Shown here piece by piece: positions 44,024 through 52,460 of a DNA stretch of 64,000 nt; the stretch's first letter is position 1, and the number at the start of each line of letters is the position of its first letter. Where the stretch lies: positions 2,294,001-2,358,000 of the forward strand of contig JADJPU010000001.1 in NCBI GenBank assembly GCA_016713115.1. The letters run 5' to 3'. The stretch is from Cellvibrionales bacterium. GTDB lineage: Bacteria > Pseudomonadota > Gammaproteobacteria > Pseudomonadales > UBA7239. The translations under genes and the position numbers were made by a program. The notes under the pieces were generated by a model, which saw only the letters and a list, made by a program, of their open reading frames with translations, was not told where the DNA came from and made no database searches.

Positions 44024-44326
44024 TCAATCAACCAAAATGCCGACGCTCTGCTGTTCAAACGCGGGCGTGTATTTTACAAGTTGCAGACCGCAAGTAGCTG
44101 CCTGCCCTGTGCGCACATCAAATGCAATGCCATGCCAAGGGCAAATAAGCTGTCCGCTGCGTATGCTGCCTCTGTCCAGCGCAGCACCGGCGTGAGGGCA
44201 TATGTTATCGACAATGTGAATCTGGTCATCACACTGAAAAAGCAGTAGATTGCGCCCGTCCACCATAACGGCGCGTTTGTAGCCATCATGCATACGATGC
44301 AGTTTTTCTAGCGCGATAAATCGCAT
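44024..44326 (-). CDS. Rieske [2Fe-2S] ferredoxin-type protein
   Basis: A 100-residue single Rieske domain. The cluster ligands are Cys43 and His45 in ICPHAGA and Cys62 and His65 in ICPWHGIAFD. There is no membrane segment, so it is a soluble electron carrier resembling dioxygenase ferredoxins and the small nitrite reductase subunit. Its partner oxidase is not nearby. It probably shares a transcript with rraA, 9 bases downstream, an arrangement with no obvious functional logic. Confidence 0.9.
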   Translation of the reverse strand: MRFIALEKLHRMHDGYKRAVMVDGRNLLLFQCDDQIHIVDNICPHAGAALDRGSIRSGQLICPWHGIAFDVRTGQAATCGLQLVKYTPAFEQQSVGILVD

Positions 44327-44356
44327 AAAAATCCTATCGATTGTTATTTAAACCTC

Positions 44357-45811
44357 ATGAACTCCACACAGCAGCACCCAGCACTTGTACTGCATCCGCT
44401 ACCGTATCTCGCTGACAGCTTGCAGTATTTTCACACTATCGCTGCACAGCTGCCAATGCCGCTGATTTTGCAAAGCGACATTACGCCTCAACGCGCAACA
44501 TCAACAACGGAGCCGCGCGGCAGGTTCGATATCATCACCGCTGCCCCCGAATTCACTCTGCAGACACACGGCGGAAGCATTCAATGGTTTGGCACAAAAC
44601 CAACCGTCGACTCCTCGACCGATAGCTTCTCTACTTTGCACGCAGTTGTCATAGAAATGCTGACAACAAATGTAGATTTTTCAGCAGCCACCCAACATGA
44701 GCTGCCTTTTTGCGGCGGGCTGATTGGCTATTGCAGCTATGACCTTGCCAGAGAATATGCGCCGCTAACAACCGGCGCAAAACAAGATATTGATATCCCT
44801 GACATGCAATTTAGTTTCTACGGCTGGGCGTGCATTCAAGACCACAAAAAGCAACAAAGCTGGCTACTGATTCATCCACAATGCAACAAAGAGATTGCAC
44901 AAACATTACCCACGATTCTGCTTTCCCATACATCAAGCACTAACAACTACTTAGAGCAGAGATTTTCATCTGAATTTGTTAGCAATATGGCGAAATCTGA
45001 ATACACGGAAAAGTTTTCCACAATACAGGAGTACATCTGCGCAGGTGATTGCTATCAAATCAACTTTGCACAACGATTTTCCTGTAGAACAACACAAACA
45101 CCTCTGGAGTTATATCAACACCTACGCGAAGTAATGCCATCACCGTTTTGTGCGTTTATTCCCATTTATGGCAGAGAGGACAATGCCATCCTGTCGTTTT
45201 CACCTGAACGCTTTGTGCAATTGGATACCAATGGCGTAGCCACAAGCCAGCCGATCAAAGGCACAATTTCACGCCAAGCTGACACCCAGCAAGACCAACA
45301 AGCTGCACTTACACTGCAAAAAGACCCAAAAAACCTCGCAGAAAATCTGATGATTGTGGATTTACTGCGCAACGATTTTGGCAAAGTGTGTGAAATTGGC
45401 AGCGTGAATGTAAAAAAACTATTCGAACTGCAAAGTTTTTCAAATGTGCATCATTTGGTTAGCACGATAGAAGGAAAACTAAACACGGAATACAACGGTG
45501 CAGATTTGCTGCAAGCCTGCTTCCCCGGCGGCTCGATAACGGGCGCTCCCAAATTACGCGCCATGCAAATTATTGATGAAGTAGAACCACATCGTCGCAG
45601 CATCTATTGCGGCAGTATTGTGCTGTATTCCGCACACGGCGCGATGGACAGCAACATCATGATTCGCACACTCCTATTCAATGAAGGAAACCTATTTTGC
45701 TGGGGTGGTGGTGGTATTGTTGCCGATTCTGAAAGTGACAATGAATACCAAGAATCGCTCACCAAAGTGCAAACGCTGCTCAATGCGCTACAAGGAAATC
45801 ACAGGCAATAA
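44357..45811 (+). CDS. pabB: Aminodeoxychorismate synthase component I
   Basis: PabB aminates chorismate using ammonia from a PabA partner, feeding PabC toward folate. The 484 residues include ELPFCGGLIGYCSYDL in the N-terminal domain and IQEYICAGDCYQINFAQRF in the catalytic domain. SPERFVQLD, PIKGTISR and PGGSITGAPKLRAMQIIDE are the chorismate-binding motifs. The PIKGTI motif, with its Lys nucleophile, distinguishes PabB from anthranilate synthase TrpE. It stands alone, divergent from the Rieske gene with only 30 bases between, and ends at a two-way terminator. Confidence 0.95.
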   Translation: MNSTQQHPALVLHPLPYLADSLQYFHTIAAQLPMPLILQSDITPQRATSTTEPRGRFDIITAAPEFTLQTHGGSIQWFGTKPTVDSSTDSFSTLHAVVIEMLTTNVDFSAATQHELPFCGGLIGYCSYDLAREYAPLTTGAKQDIDIPDMQFSFYGWACIQDHKKQQSWLLIHPQCNKEIAQTLPTILLSHTSSTNNYLEQRFSSEFVSNMAKSEYTEKFSTIQEYICAGDCYQINFAQRFSCRTTQTPLELYQHLREVMPSPFCAFIPIYGREDNAILSFSPERFVQLDTNGVATSQPIKGTISRQADTQQDQQAALTLQKDPKNLAENLMIVDLLRNDFGKVCEIGSVNVKKLFELQSFSNVHHLVSTIEGKLNTEYNGADLLQACFPGGSITGAPKLRAMQIIDEVEPHRRSIYCGSIVLYSAHGAMDSNIMIRTLLFNEGNLFCWGGGGIVADSESDNEYQESLTKVQTLLNALQGNHRQ

Positions 45812-45834
45812 AAAACCCAGCGCGCTGGGTTTTA
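45811..45834. terminator. Bidirectional terminator between pabB and comEA
   Basis: AAAACCCAGCG at 45812-45822 and CGCTGGGTTTT at 45823-45833 form a perfect inverted repeat flanked by A and T runs on both strands. It serves the convergent genes pabB (plus) and comEA (minus). Confidence 0.88.
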
Positions 45835-45859
45835 CAGGGATTGTGATAAGTGAGCGATA

Positions 45860-46186
45860 TTAAATTGCAATCAAGCTTCTGTTTTTCTCCAAAGTAGCCT
45901 GACCAATACCTGGCACATTTACCAAATCATCAACACTTTTGAAAGCGCCGTTCTGCTCACGAAAACTAACGATTGCCTGCGCTTTCTTCATGCCAATGCC
46001 GTTCAGCTTATCTGCCAGCGTTGTCGCATCTGCCGTGTTGATATTCACCATAGCGGATGCTGCTTGTTGCTGTGCTGCAGTAGCAACAGGTTGGTTGGTG
46101 TTTTTGGTTGGCTCTGCGTGGACCACACCAGCCGTCAATGCCGATGCCACAAGAACAGATGCCACGAAAGATTTAATCATGTTCAT
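45860..46186 (-). CDS. ComEA-family exported helix-hairpin-helix DNA-binding protein
   Basis: The protein has 108 residues. A signal peptide cleaves near VVHA-EP (about residue 25). A Gln/Ala-rich linker follows, then two HhH motifs: VNINTADATTLADKLNGIGMKKAQAIV and SVDDLVNVPGIGQATLEKN. Such proteins bind incoming DNA in the periplasm during natural transformation. No other competence gene is nearby, so the role is by family only. It lies 115 bases after pyrF and could have its own promoter. Confidence 0.88.
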   Translation of the reverse strand: MNMIKSFVASVLVASALTAGVVHAEPTKNTNQPVATAAQQQAASAMVNINTADATTLADKLNGIGMKKAQAIVSFREQNGAFKSVDDLVNVPGIGQATLEKNRSLIAI

Positions 46187-46301
46187 AAAAACTCCTTGTA
46201 AGAAATTAAATGCAATCCCTGCGCATTTATTATTACTAAAATTTCAATGAGTGTCTGTCAGCCATATCCTCAACGATGTAAGACACTGCTTACAAAGGCG
46301 T

Positions 46302-46997
46302 TTACCGCAAAGAGGCATTGATGGCACTCAACGCCGCCGCAGGATTTTCTGCCTGCGTAATAGGACGACCAATCACCAAATAATGGCTGCCGTTATCCAG
46401 CGCTTCGCGCGGCGTCATGATGCGCGATTGGTCTCCTGCCGCGCTGCCCGCAGGTCGAATGCCCGGTGTAACTTGGCAAAAATCCCTGCCAAAACGCTCG
46501 CGCAGCAGCGTTGATTCCTTAGCTGAACACACCACCCCATCCAAGCCGGCATTGGCCGCCATACCAGCCAAATGCACAATATGGCTTTCCAGCGATTGTT
46601 CCACACCAATTTGCTGCAAATCTTGCTGATCCATACTGGTTAAAACGGTTACCGCGATTAACAATGGATCAGATTTATCTGACAACGCAGCACGCGCCGC
46701 CTCCAACATTTTAGCGCCACCGCTGGCATGCACATTTACCATCCACACACCCAAATCGCGCGCAGCTTTCAGTGCTTGGGCAACGGTTGTTGGGATGTCG
46801 TGAAATTTCAAATCCAAAAAAACATCAAAATTTCTCTGCACCAACTGCTTAACAATCGCAGGACCACAGGCGGTAAATAACTCCTTTCCTACTTTCAACC
46901 GACAGTCTGTCGCATTTAGCTGATCAACAATTACTAGGGCATTGCGCTCACTATGCACATCCAAAGCCACAACAACTGGGGATTTATTTCCAGACAT
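46302..46997 (-). CDS. pyrF: Orotidine 5'-phosphate decarboxylase
   Basis: This is the last step of UMP synthesis. The 231-residue TIM-barrel protein contains VVALDVHSERNALVI, the catalytic FLDLKFHDIPTTVAQA (Asp-Lys-Asp array), VNVHASGGAKML and the phosphate-binding RPAGSAAGDQSRIMTP. It follows lapA by 20 bases, the usual gammaproteobacterial order. Confidence 0.96.
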   Translation of the reverse strand: MSGNKSPVVVALDVHSERNALVIVDQLNATDCRLKVGKELFTACGPAIVKQLVQRNFDVFLDLKFHDIPTTVAQALKAARDLGVWMVNVHASGGAKMLEAARAALSDKSDPLLIAVTVLTSMDQQDLQQIGVEQSLESHIVHLAGMAANAGLDGVVCSAKESTLLRERFGRDFCQVTPGIRPAGSAAGDQSRIMTPREALDNGSHYLVIGRPITQAENPAAALSAINASLR

Positions 46998-47017
46998 TTC
47001 TCTTACCTATGGAATCA

Positions 47018-47302
47018 TTAAATTGTGGAGCCACTTTTCTGCTTGGCTGCTTTTATCTGATTACGCAGCACTTTCACATGTACTTGATGCCGCATTGCCT
47101 GCACTGCACTCACACTCAAGCCCAATAAAGCGCCAGCCACAAAAAACATCAGCAGCCACAAAGCTAGTTGAATATTTTCTATGGGATAACCGAACCAATG
47201 AACAGTTACAGCCTCCATATTATCGAGATAAAACCAGACCCCAATCACCGCGCCCGCCGCTAGCACCACGAGTGACAGCACTTTCGAAAACCATTTTTTC
47301 AT
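47018..47302 (-). CDS. lapA: LapA family (DUF1049) inner-membrane protein
   Basis: The protein has 94 residues with two membrane helices (about 7-26 and 43-64) and a short basic cytoplasmic tail. The AVTVHWFGYPIENIQLALWLLMFFVAGALLG pattern is that of LapA. In E. coli LapA works with LapB (YciM) to control LpxC and lipopolysaccharide output. The usual lapB partner between lapA and pyrF is absent here. Confidence 0.88.
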   Translation of the reverse strand: MKKWFSKVLSLVVLAAGAVIGVWFYLDNMEAVTVHWFGYPIENIQLALWLLMFFVAGALLGLSVSAVQAMRHQVHVKVLRNQIKAAKQKSGSTI

Positions 47303-47331
47303 AGCAGCTTATCCTTCAAATAATCACCGCC

Positions 47332-47369
47332 AAAAAGAAACGGCATGCGGTGGTTGCCACATGCCGTTT
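47332..47369 (-). terminator. Rho-independent terminator after ihfB
   Basis: On the minus strand AAACGGCATG pairs with CATGCCGTTT (10 bp) around a loop that itself contains GTGG/CCAC, followed by CTTTTT. It lies between ihfB and lapA and so separates rpsA-ihfB expression from lapA-pyrF. Confidence 0.88.
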
Positions 47370-47406
47370 GCGAGTACATCACAGAAAAAATCAGACAGCG
47401 CACAGC

Positions 47407-47724
47407 TCAAATACTATCACCACGCAAACTGTCATTCACCCTGTCTCTCAACTCTTTGCCTGGCTTAAAGTGAGGTACATATTTTCCTGTCAGTTTTACA
47501 GTATCACCTGTTTTGGGATTGCGCCCAATACGGGGCGCGCGATAGTGCAGAGAAAAGCTACCAAAACCACGAATTTCAATTCTGCCGCCAGTCGACAGAA
47601 CATTCGCCATGGCATCAATCATCGTCTTGATAGCCAGCTCTACATCGCGAGATGACAACATCTCATAACGCCCTGCTATGCCTTCAATCAACTCTGATTT
47701 GGTAACTGTATTTCTCTCCACCAT
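47407..47724 (-). CDS. ihfB: Integration host factor subunit beta
   Basis: One half of the DNA-bending heterodimer IHF. The 105 residues include TKSELIEGIAGRY, GGRIEIRGFGSFSLHYRAPRIGRNPKTGD and the Pro-containing arm, followed by VPHFKPGKELRDRVN. It lies 24 bases after rpsA, as in most gammaproteobacteria. The start is the codon at 47724. The next residue is Val, and the family often starts with ATG-Thr-Lys a few codons in. Confidence 0.95.
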   Translation of the reverse strand: MVERNTVTKSELIEGIAGRYEMLSSRDVELAIKTMIDAMANVLSTGGRIEIRGFGSFSLHYRAPRIGRNPKTGDTVKLTGKYVPHFKPGKELRDRVNDSLRGDSI

Positions 47725-47748
47725 CAGCTCCTCACAGGAAGAACAGCA

Positions 47749-49425
47749 TTACTGGTTCTGCATCTGCGCTTTGATCAAATCACCAATCGTCGTTGGAACT
47801 GGCTGGTCTGCCGTTTCCTTCTTGTTGTGATCGCGCAGCGCATCTTTGTCGTCTTCCACATCTTTCGACTTGATAGACAAACCAATGCTACGGCTCTTGC
47901 GATCCACACTGATGATTTTCGCTTCAACTTCATCGCCTTCTTTCAGCGCGTTGCGTGCATCTTCCACTTTGTCGCGGCTGATTTCAGATGCTTTCAAAGT
48001 AGCTTCTACATCGTCAGCCAATTTCACAACAGCAGCTTTGGCATCCACAGAAATAACGGTGCCTTTGACGATGCTGCCGCGATCATTTTCTGCCACATAG
48101 TTGGAGAATGGATCGTTTTGCAACTGCTTGATGCCGAGAGAAATGCGCTCACGCTCAGGGTCAATCGCCAGAATAACGGTATCCAGATCATCGCCTTTCT
48201 TGAAGTTACGCACAGCTTCTTCGCCGGTTTCATTCCAAGAAATATCAGACAAGTGGATCAAGCCGTCGATGTTGCCATCCAAGCCGATGAAAATACCGAA
48301 ATCAGTAATCGACTTGATTTTGCCGCTGATTTTGTCGCCTTTGTTGAAGCTGCGCGCAAACACATCCCAAGGATTTTCTTGACACTGTTTGATGCCGAGA
48401 GAAATACGGCGGCGCTCTTGGTCGATATCCAACACCATAACATCCACTTCATCGCCCACTTGCACGATTTTAGAAGGATGCACATTTTTGTTGGTCCAAT
48501 CCATTTCAGAAACGTGTACCAAACCTTCCACGCCTTCTTCCAACTCAGCAAAACAGCCGTAGTCAGTGAGGTTGGTGATTTTGGCGCGTACTTTCGTGCC
48601 TTCTGGGTATTTGTTGGTGATGATGATCCATGGATCATTGCCCAACTGTTTCATGCCGAGAGAAACACGGTTTTTCTCGCGATCAAACTTGAGAACTTTG
48701 ACATCAATCTCATCACCCACCGCAACGATTTCGCTTGGGTGTTTGATGCGTTTCCAGGCCATATCGGTGATGTGCAGCAAGCCGTCCACGCCGCCTAAAT
48801 CAACAAACGCGCCGTAATCGGTGAGGTTTTTAACCACACCTTTAACTTGCGAACCTTCTTGCAGATTGGCCAGCAATTCTTCACGCTCAGCACTGTTAGA
48901 AGTTTCCAACACAGCGCGGCGAGAAACCACGATGTTGTTGCGTTTTTGATCGAGTTTAATAACTTTGAATTCCAGCTCTTTGCCTTCAATGTGCAGCGTG
49001 TCGCGCACAGGACGCACATCCACCAAAGAACCAGGCAAAAATGCACGAATGCCTTGAATATCCACAGTAAAGCCGCCTTTGACTTTGCCGTTGATCAAAC
49101 CCACTACTACTTCAGAAGCAGCAAAAGATTTTTCCAATATTTTCCACGCTTCAACGCGCTTGGCTTTTTCACGCGACAGTTTGGTTTCGCCCATACCGTC
49201 TTCAACGCTTTCCAGCGCCACTTGTACTTCGTCGCCAATCTGCAACGAAAACTCACCGCGCTCATTCAAAAATTGTACGCGAGGAATTACGCCTTCTGAT
49301 TTCAAACCAGCGTGTACGGTTACCCAATCGCTGTCGATATCAATAATTACGCCCGTAACGATAGAACCGGGGTTCATCTCAACGGTTTTGAGGCTTTGTT
49401 CAAAGAGTTCTGCAAAACTTTCCAT
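47749..49425 (-). CDS. rpsA: 30S ribosomal protein S1
   Basis: S1 draws mRNA onto the small subunit. The 558 residues hold six S1 domains. The first two are diverged ribosome-binding ones (NPGSIVTGVIIDIDSDWVTV). Then come four RNA-binding repeats with VKNLTDYGAFVDLGGVDGLLH, ITNLTDYGCFAELEEGVEGLVH, IKSITDFGIFIGLDGNIDGLIH and a last diverged unit. The 124-base leader contains two hairpins that could serve autoregulation. It lies between cmk and ihfB. Confidence 0.97.
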   Translation of the reverse strand: MESFAELFEQSLKTVEMNPGSIVTGVIIDIDSDWVTVHAGLKSEGVIPRVQFLNERGEFSLQIGDEVQVALESVEDGMGETKLSREKAKRVEAWKILEKSFAASEVVVGLINGKVKGGFTVDIQGIRAFLPGSLVDVRPVRDTLHIEGKELEFKVIKLDQKRNNIVVSRRAVLETSNSAEREELLANLQEGSQVKGVVKNLTDYGAFVDLGGVDGLLHITDMAWKRIKHPSEIVAVGDEIDVKVLKFDREKNRVSLGMKQLGNDPWIIITNKYPEGTKVRAKITNLTDYGCFAELEEGVEGLVHVSEMDWTNKNVHPSKIVQVGDEVDVMVLDIDQERRRISLGIKQCQENPWDVFARSFNKGDKISGKIKSITDFGIFIGLDGNIDGLIHLSDISWNETGEEAVRNFKKGDDLDTVILAIDPERERISLGIKQLQNDPFSNYVAENDRGSIVKGTVISVDAKAAVVKLADDVEATLKASEISRDKVEDARNALKEGDEVEAKIISVDRKSRSIGLSIKSKDVEDDKDALRDHNKKETADQPVPTTIGDLIKAQMQNQ

Positions 49426-49440
49426 TAATACACCTGTGCT

Positions 49441-49490
49441 GATCGCGCATGCGATCTATTGATAACCGCAAGCCAGTACATGCGGGTTGA
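49441..49490 (-). promoter_or_regulatory. Structured leader of rpsA (two hairpins)
   Basis: Just upstream of the rpsA start the minus strand can form GATCGC/GCGATC (49441-49456) and AACCGC against GCGGGTT with one bulged base (about 49464-49488). In E. coli the rpsA leader folds into hairpins through which S1 represses its own translation. The placement here is similar, but no sequence identity is claimed. Confidence 0.5.
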
Positions 49491-49549
49491 TAATGAACAG
49501 CGTAGTCGCCCCTGTTTTACTAAAAAGCACACAGGACTGGTGGCAAACT

Positions 49550-50239
49550 TCACTGGCCGAAAGATGCCGCCTGCGTCAGGCCACCTTGCATGGCGAGACT
49601 CAAAACAGTATCTACTACCTCCTCAATTCCCATCGCGGTGCTATCAATCACGATAGCATCATCGGCTGGGCGCAACGGCGCTACTGCGCGCTGCATATCG
49701 CGTTCATCACGAGCGCGGATATCTTCAAGAAGGGCGGGCAGGCTAACACTCTGCCCCTTATTTATCAACTGCTTATAGCGCCTTTGCGCTCTCTCCTCAG
49801 CACTGGCCGTGAGATAGATTTTGAGAGGCGCTTGCGGAAAAACCACGGTGCCCATGTCGCGCCCATCGGCCACCAAGCCGGGCAATTGGGCAAAGTGGCG
49901 CTGACGCTCCAGCAACGCCGCCCGCACGGCAGGCAGCGCACCCACCTGCGAAGCTCCCAGCCCTGCCGCTTCTTCGCGAATGATGCTGCCAAAGTCCACA
50001 TCGTTAACCCAAATATGATTTTCTGACGCGAAGCGAATGTCCAAACTGGGCAATAAAGCGATCAGAGACGACTCATCATCCAAAGCAAGCCCTTGTTGTG
50101 TACCGGCCACCGCCACGATGCGGTACAGAGCGCCGCTATCCAAGCAGTGCCACGCCAAACGGTCAGCAAGCAACTGCGCAATTGTGCCTTTGCCCGACCC
50201 ACCAGGGCCATCAATCGTGATGATAGGCACTGCCACCAT
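49550..50239 (-). CDS. cmk: Cytidylate kinase
   Basis: Cmk phosphorylates CMP and dCMP. The 229-residue protein has the P-loop ITIDGPGGSGKGTIAQLLA (about 7-25), the LDSGALYR CMP site, LVADGRDMGTVVFP and the lid region SAEERAQRRYKQL. Its ATG shares one base with the aroA stop (TGATG), so the pair is translationally coupled. Confidence 0.96.
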   Translation of the reverse strand: MVAVPIITIDGPGGSGKGTIAQLLADRLAWHCLDSGALYRIVAVAGTQQGLALDDESSLIALLPSLDIRFASENHIWVNDVDFGSIIREEAAGLGASQVGALPAVRAALLERQRHFAQLPGLVADGRDMGTVVFPQAPLKIYLTASAEERAQRRYKQLINKGQSVSLPALLEDIRARDERDMQRAVAPLRPADDAIVIDSTAMGIEEVVDTVLSLAMQGGLTQAASFGQ

Positions 50240-51543
50240 CAGACCACCGCCTGAATGTTGAGGCCGGCCATTTTGGACAACTCCACGAAGCCCGGAAAGG
50301 AAGTCGCCACGGTATCGCAGCCTTCAATGGTGATGGTTTCGCTGGCTCTCAGCGAAGCGATGGCAAAGGACATGGCGATGCGGTGGTCGTGATGACTCCA
50401 CACCGTGCCGCCGCCCATCTTGCCGCCGTAAATCACCATGCCATCCGGCGTTGGCTGCGCATCCACCCCCAGTGTGTGCAAGCCATCAGCCATCACTTGT
50501 ATGCGATCCGATTCTTTCACGCGCAACTCTTCTGCGCCGCGCAAAACGGTTTTACCTTCGGCGCAACTGGCTGCCACAAACAACACGGGAAATTCATCAA
50601 TGGCCAAGGGCACCAATTCTTCTGGAATTTCAATGCCGCGTAATTGCGCAGAACGCACACGAATATCCGCCACCGGCTCGCCGCCCACTTCGCGTTGATT
50701 CAACAGCTCGATGTTGGCACCCATCAACCGCAAAATATCAATCACACCCGTGCGCGTGGGGTTGATGCCGACATGCTGCAAAGTAATGTCTGAATTGGGC
50801 GCAATACTGGCACCGACCATAAAAAAAGCCGCCGAAGAAATATCGGCCGGAATATCAATTTGTGTTGCTTTGAGTGTTTGTCCGCCGCGCACAGTAGCGG
50901 TCGCGCCGTTTACGCTTACCTGACAACCAAACCCCTGCAACATGCGCTCGGTGTGATCGCGCGTAGGCGCAGGTTCCGTCACTGAAGTTTCACCGTCTGC
51001 GTACAAGCCCGCCAACAAAATACTGGACTTCACTTGCGCGCTTGCCATGGGCATATCGTAGTGAATGCCATGCAGTTTTTTTCCACCGCGCACAACGAGT
51101 GGCGGCGTACCTTTATCGCCTGTGGATTCAATCACCGCGCCCATACTGCGCAGCGGTTTTGCCACGCGCTCCATCGGGCGCTTGGATAAAGATTCATCAC
51201 CGATCATTTCTACATCAAAGCGTTGCCCCGCCATCAAGCCCGCCATCAAACGCATGGAGGTGCCAGAATTGCCAAGATCTAGTGCTTTGCTGGGCTGCTG
51301 TAAACCGTGCAAACATACACCGTGGATTGTCACGCGCCCTTTCGCTGGGCCATCAATTTTTACACCCATGTCACGAAATGCTTGCAGCGTGGCCAGCGCA
51401 TCTTCGCCTTCCAAAAAACCTTCAACTTCCGTTACACCTTCTGCTAGCGAACCCAACATAATGGAACGATGTGAAATAGATTTATCACCAGGCACACGAA
51501 ACGCGCCGCGCAAATGACTGCTAGGCTGCAACAAATATTTCAC
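50239..51543 (-). CDS. aroA: 3-phosphoshikimate 1-carboxyvinyltransferase (EPSP synthase, class II type)
   Basis: The sixth shikimate-pathway step, joining PEP to shikimate-3-phosphate. The 434-residue protein starts at GTG 51543, overlapping the tyrA stop as GTGA. Motifs are GDKSISHRSIMLGSLAEG, DLGNSGTSMRLMAGLMAG, SAQVKSSILLAGLYA, RDHTERML and NPTRTG. These match class II EPSP synthases (RxHxE, SAQxK and NxTR patterns), unlike the class I E. coli enzyme. Pseudomonads also have this class, fused to TyrA; here the two genes are separate. Confidence 0.96.
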   Translation of the reverse strand: MKYLLQPSSHLRGAFRVPGDKSISHRSIMLGSLAEGVTEVEGFLEGEDALATLQAFRDMGVKIDGPAKGRVTIHGVCLHGLQQPSKALDLGNSGTSMRLMAGLMAGQRFDVEMIGDESLSKRPMERVAKPLRSMGAVIESTGDKGTPPLVVRGGKKLHGIHYDMPMASAQVKSSILLAGLYADGETSVTEPAPTRDHTERMLQGFGCQVSVNGATATVRGGQTLKATQIDIPADISSAAFFMVGASIAPNSDITLQHVGINPTRTGVIDILRLMGANIELLNQREVGGEPVADIRVRSAQLRGIEIPEELVPLAIDEFPVLFVAASCAEGKTVLRGAEELRVKESDRIQVMADGLHTLGVDAQPTPDGMVIYGGKMGGGTVWSHHDHRIAMSFAIASLRASETITIEGCDTVATSFPGFVELSKMAGLNIQAVV

Positions 51544-52460
51544 AGATTACCCTCTACATCAGATTGTTTTTTCTTTTGGCGATCAGCGTACATTTCACCA
51601 AACTGGTCGCGTGCCTGCTTGGCGCGAGTAAACACATCGTGCAGTGCTTTCCCATCGCTCCGTTCAATGGCACTACGCAGCGCACGCAAGTGTTTTTCAA
51701 AATCATCCAAACCGTTTAACAACGCATCTTGATTTGCCAAAGCGATGTCGTGCCACATAGTGGGATCGCTACCAGCAATGCGAGTGAAATCGCGAAAACC
51801 GCCTGCGGCGTAGCGAAAAATTTCCTGCTGCTGCGAACGCTGCGCCAAAGTATCCACCAAGGTGTAGGCCAACATGTGCGGCAAATGGCTCGTCAAAGCC
51901 AAGACACTGTCGTGTTCTGCGACAGACATCAATGACAGCTCAGCACCAACGGCTTGCCACATTGCCATCACCGTCTGCACGGCAGCAGCATTGGCATTGG
52001 GCAGCGGCGTTAAAATTACCTGATGCTGAACAAACAGTGTGGCATCGGCAGCTTCTACACCACTTTTTTCAGAACCCGCTATGGGATGCGCAGGAATAAA
52101 AATTTTAGGCAAGCAGCCAAAAACCGCTTCCGCATCGTGCACCACCGAGCCTTTGACGCTGGCGACATCGGTAATCAACACGCCTTGTTGCACAGCATCT
52201 TTCAAATGCTCGCAAATATTTTTTACGCTGAGCGTGGGTGTGGCAATTACCACAATATCACCCGCCTGCAATACAGGCAGCATAGCCGCAAGCGAAGTTG
52301 AGCCTCGATCAATCACACCTTTCGCCAGTGCTTTTTCAACCGTGGTCTCGCTGCGGCTAACGCCCAATACTTCCAAGCAAGTTTTACGCTGTTTTAAGGC
52401 CAGCGCGAGCGAGCCACCGATCAGCCCTAAACCCACCACCAAAATGCGGCGCGATTTCAT
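51540..52460 (-). CDS. tyrA: Prephenate dehydrogenase
   Basis: This enzyme makes 4-hydroxyphenylpyruvate on the way to tyrosine. From the ATG at 52460, which overlaps the hisC stop as ATGA, it has 306 residues and opens with RRILVVGLGLIGGSLALALKQ, the NAD-binding loop. IPAHPIAGSEKSGVEAAD and LTSHLPHMLAY are conserved active-site segments. No chorismate mutase or ACT domain is attached. A longer start 25 codons upstream would extend into hisC and lacks support. Confidence 0.94.
   Translation of the reverse strand: MKSRRILVVGLGLIGGSLALALKQRKTCLEVLGVSRSETTVEKALAKGVIDRGSTSLAAMLPVLQAGDIVVIATPTLSVKNICEHLKDAVQQGVLITDVASVKGSVVHDAEAVFGCLPKIFIPAHPIAGSEKSGVEAADATLFVQHQVILTPLPNANAAAVQTVMAMWQAVGAELSLMSVAEHDSVLALTSHLPHMLAYTLVDTLAQRSQQQEIFRYAAGGFRDFTRIAGSDPTMWHDIALANQDALLNGLDDFEKHLRALRSAIERSDGKALHDVFTRAKQARDQFGEMYADRQKKKQSDVEGNL

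Noticed and set aside
47827..48798. Plus-strand open frame of 323 codons opposite rpsA
   Set aside because: It is a mirror of the repeated S1 domains. The Phe/His/Ala-rich translation repeats with the S1 period and has no start signal or family resemblance.
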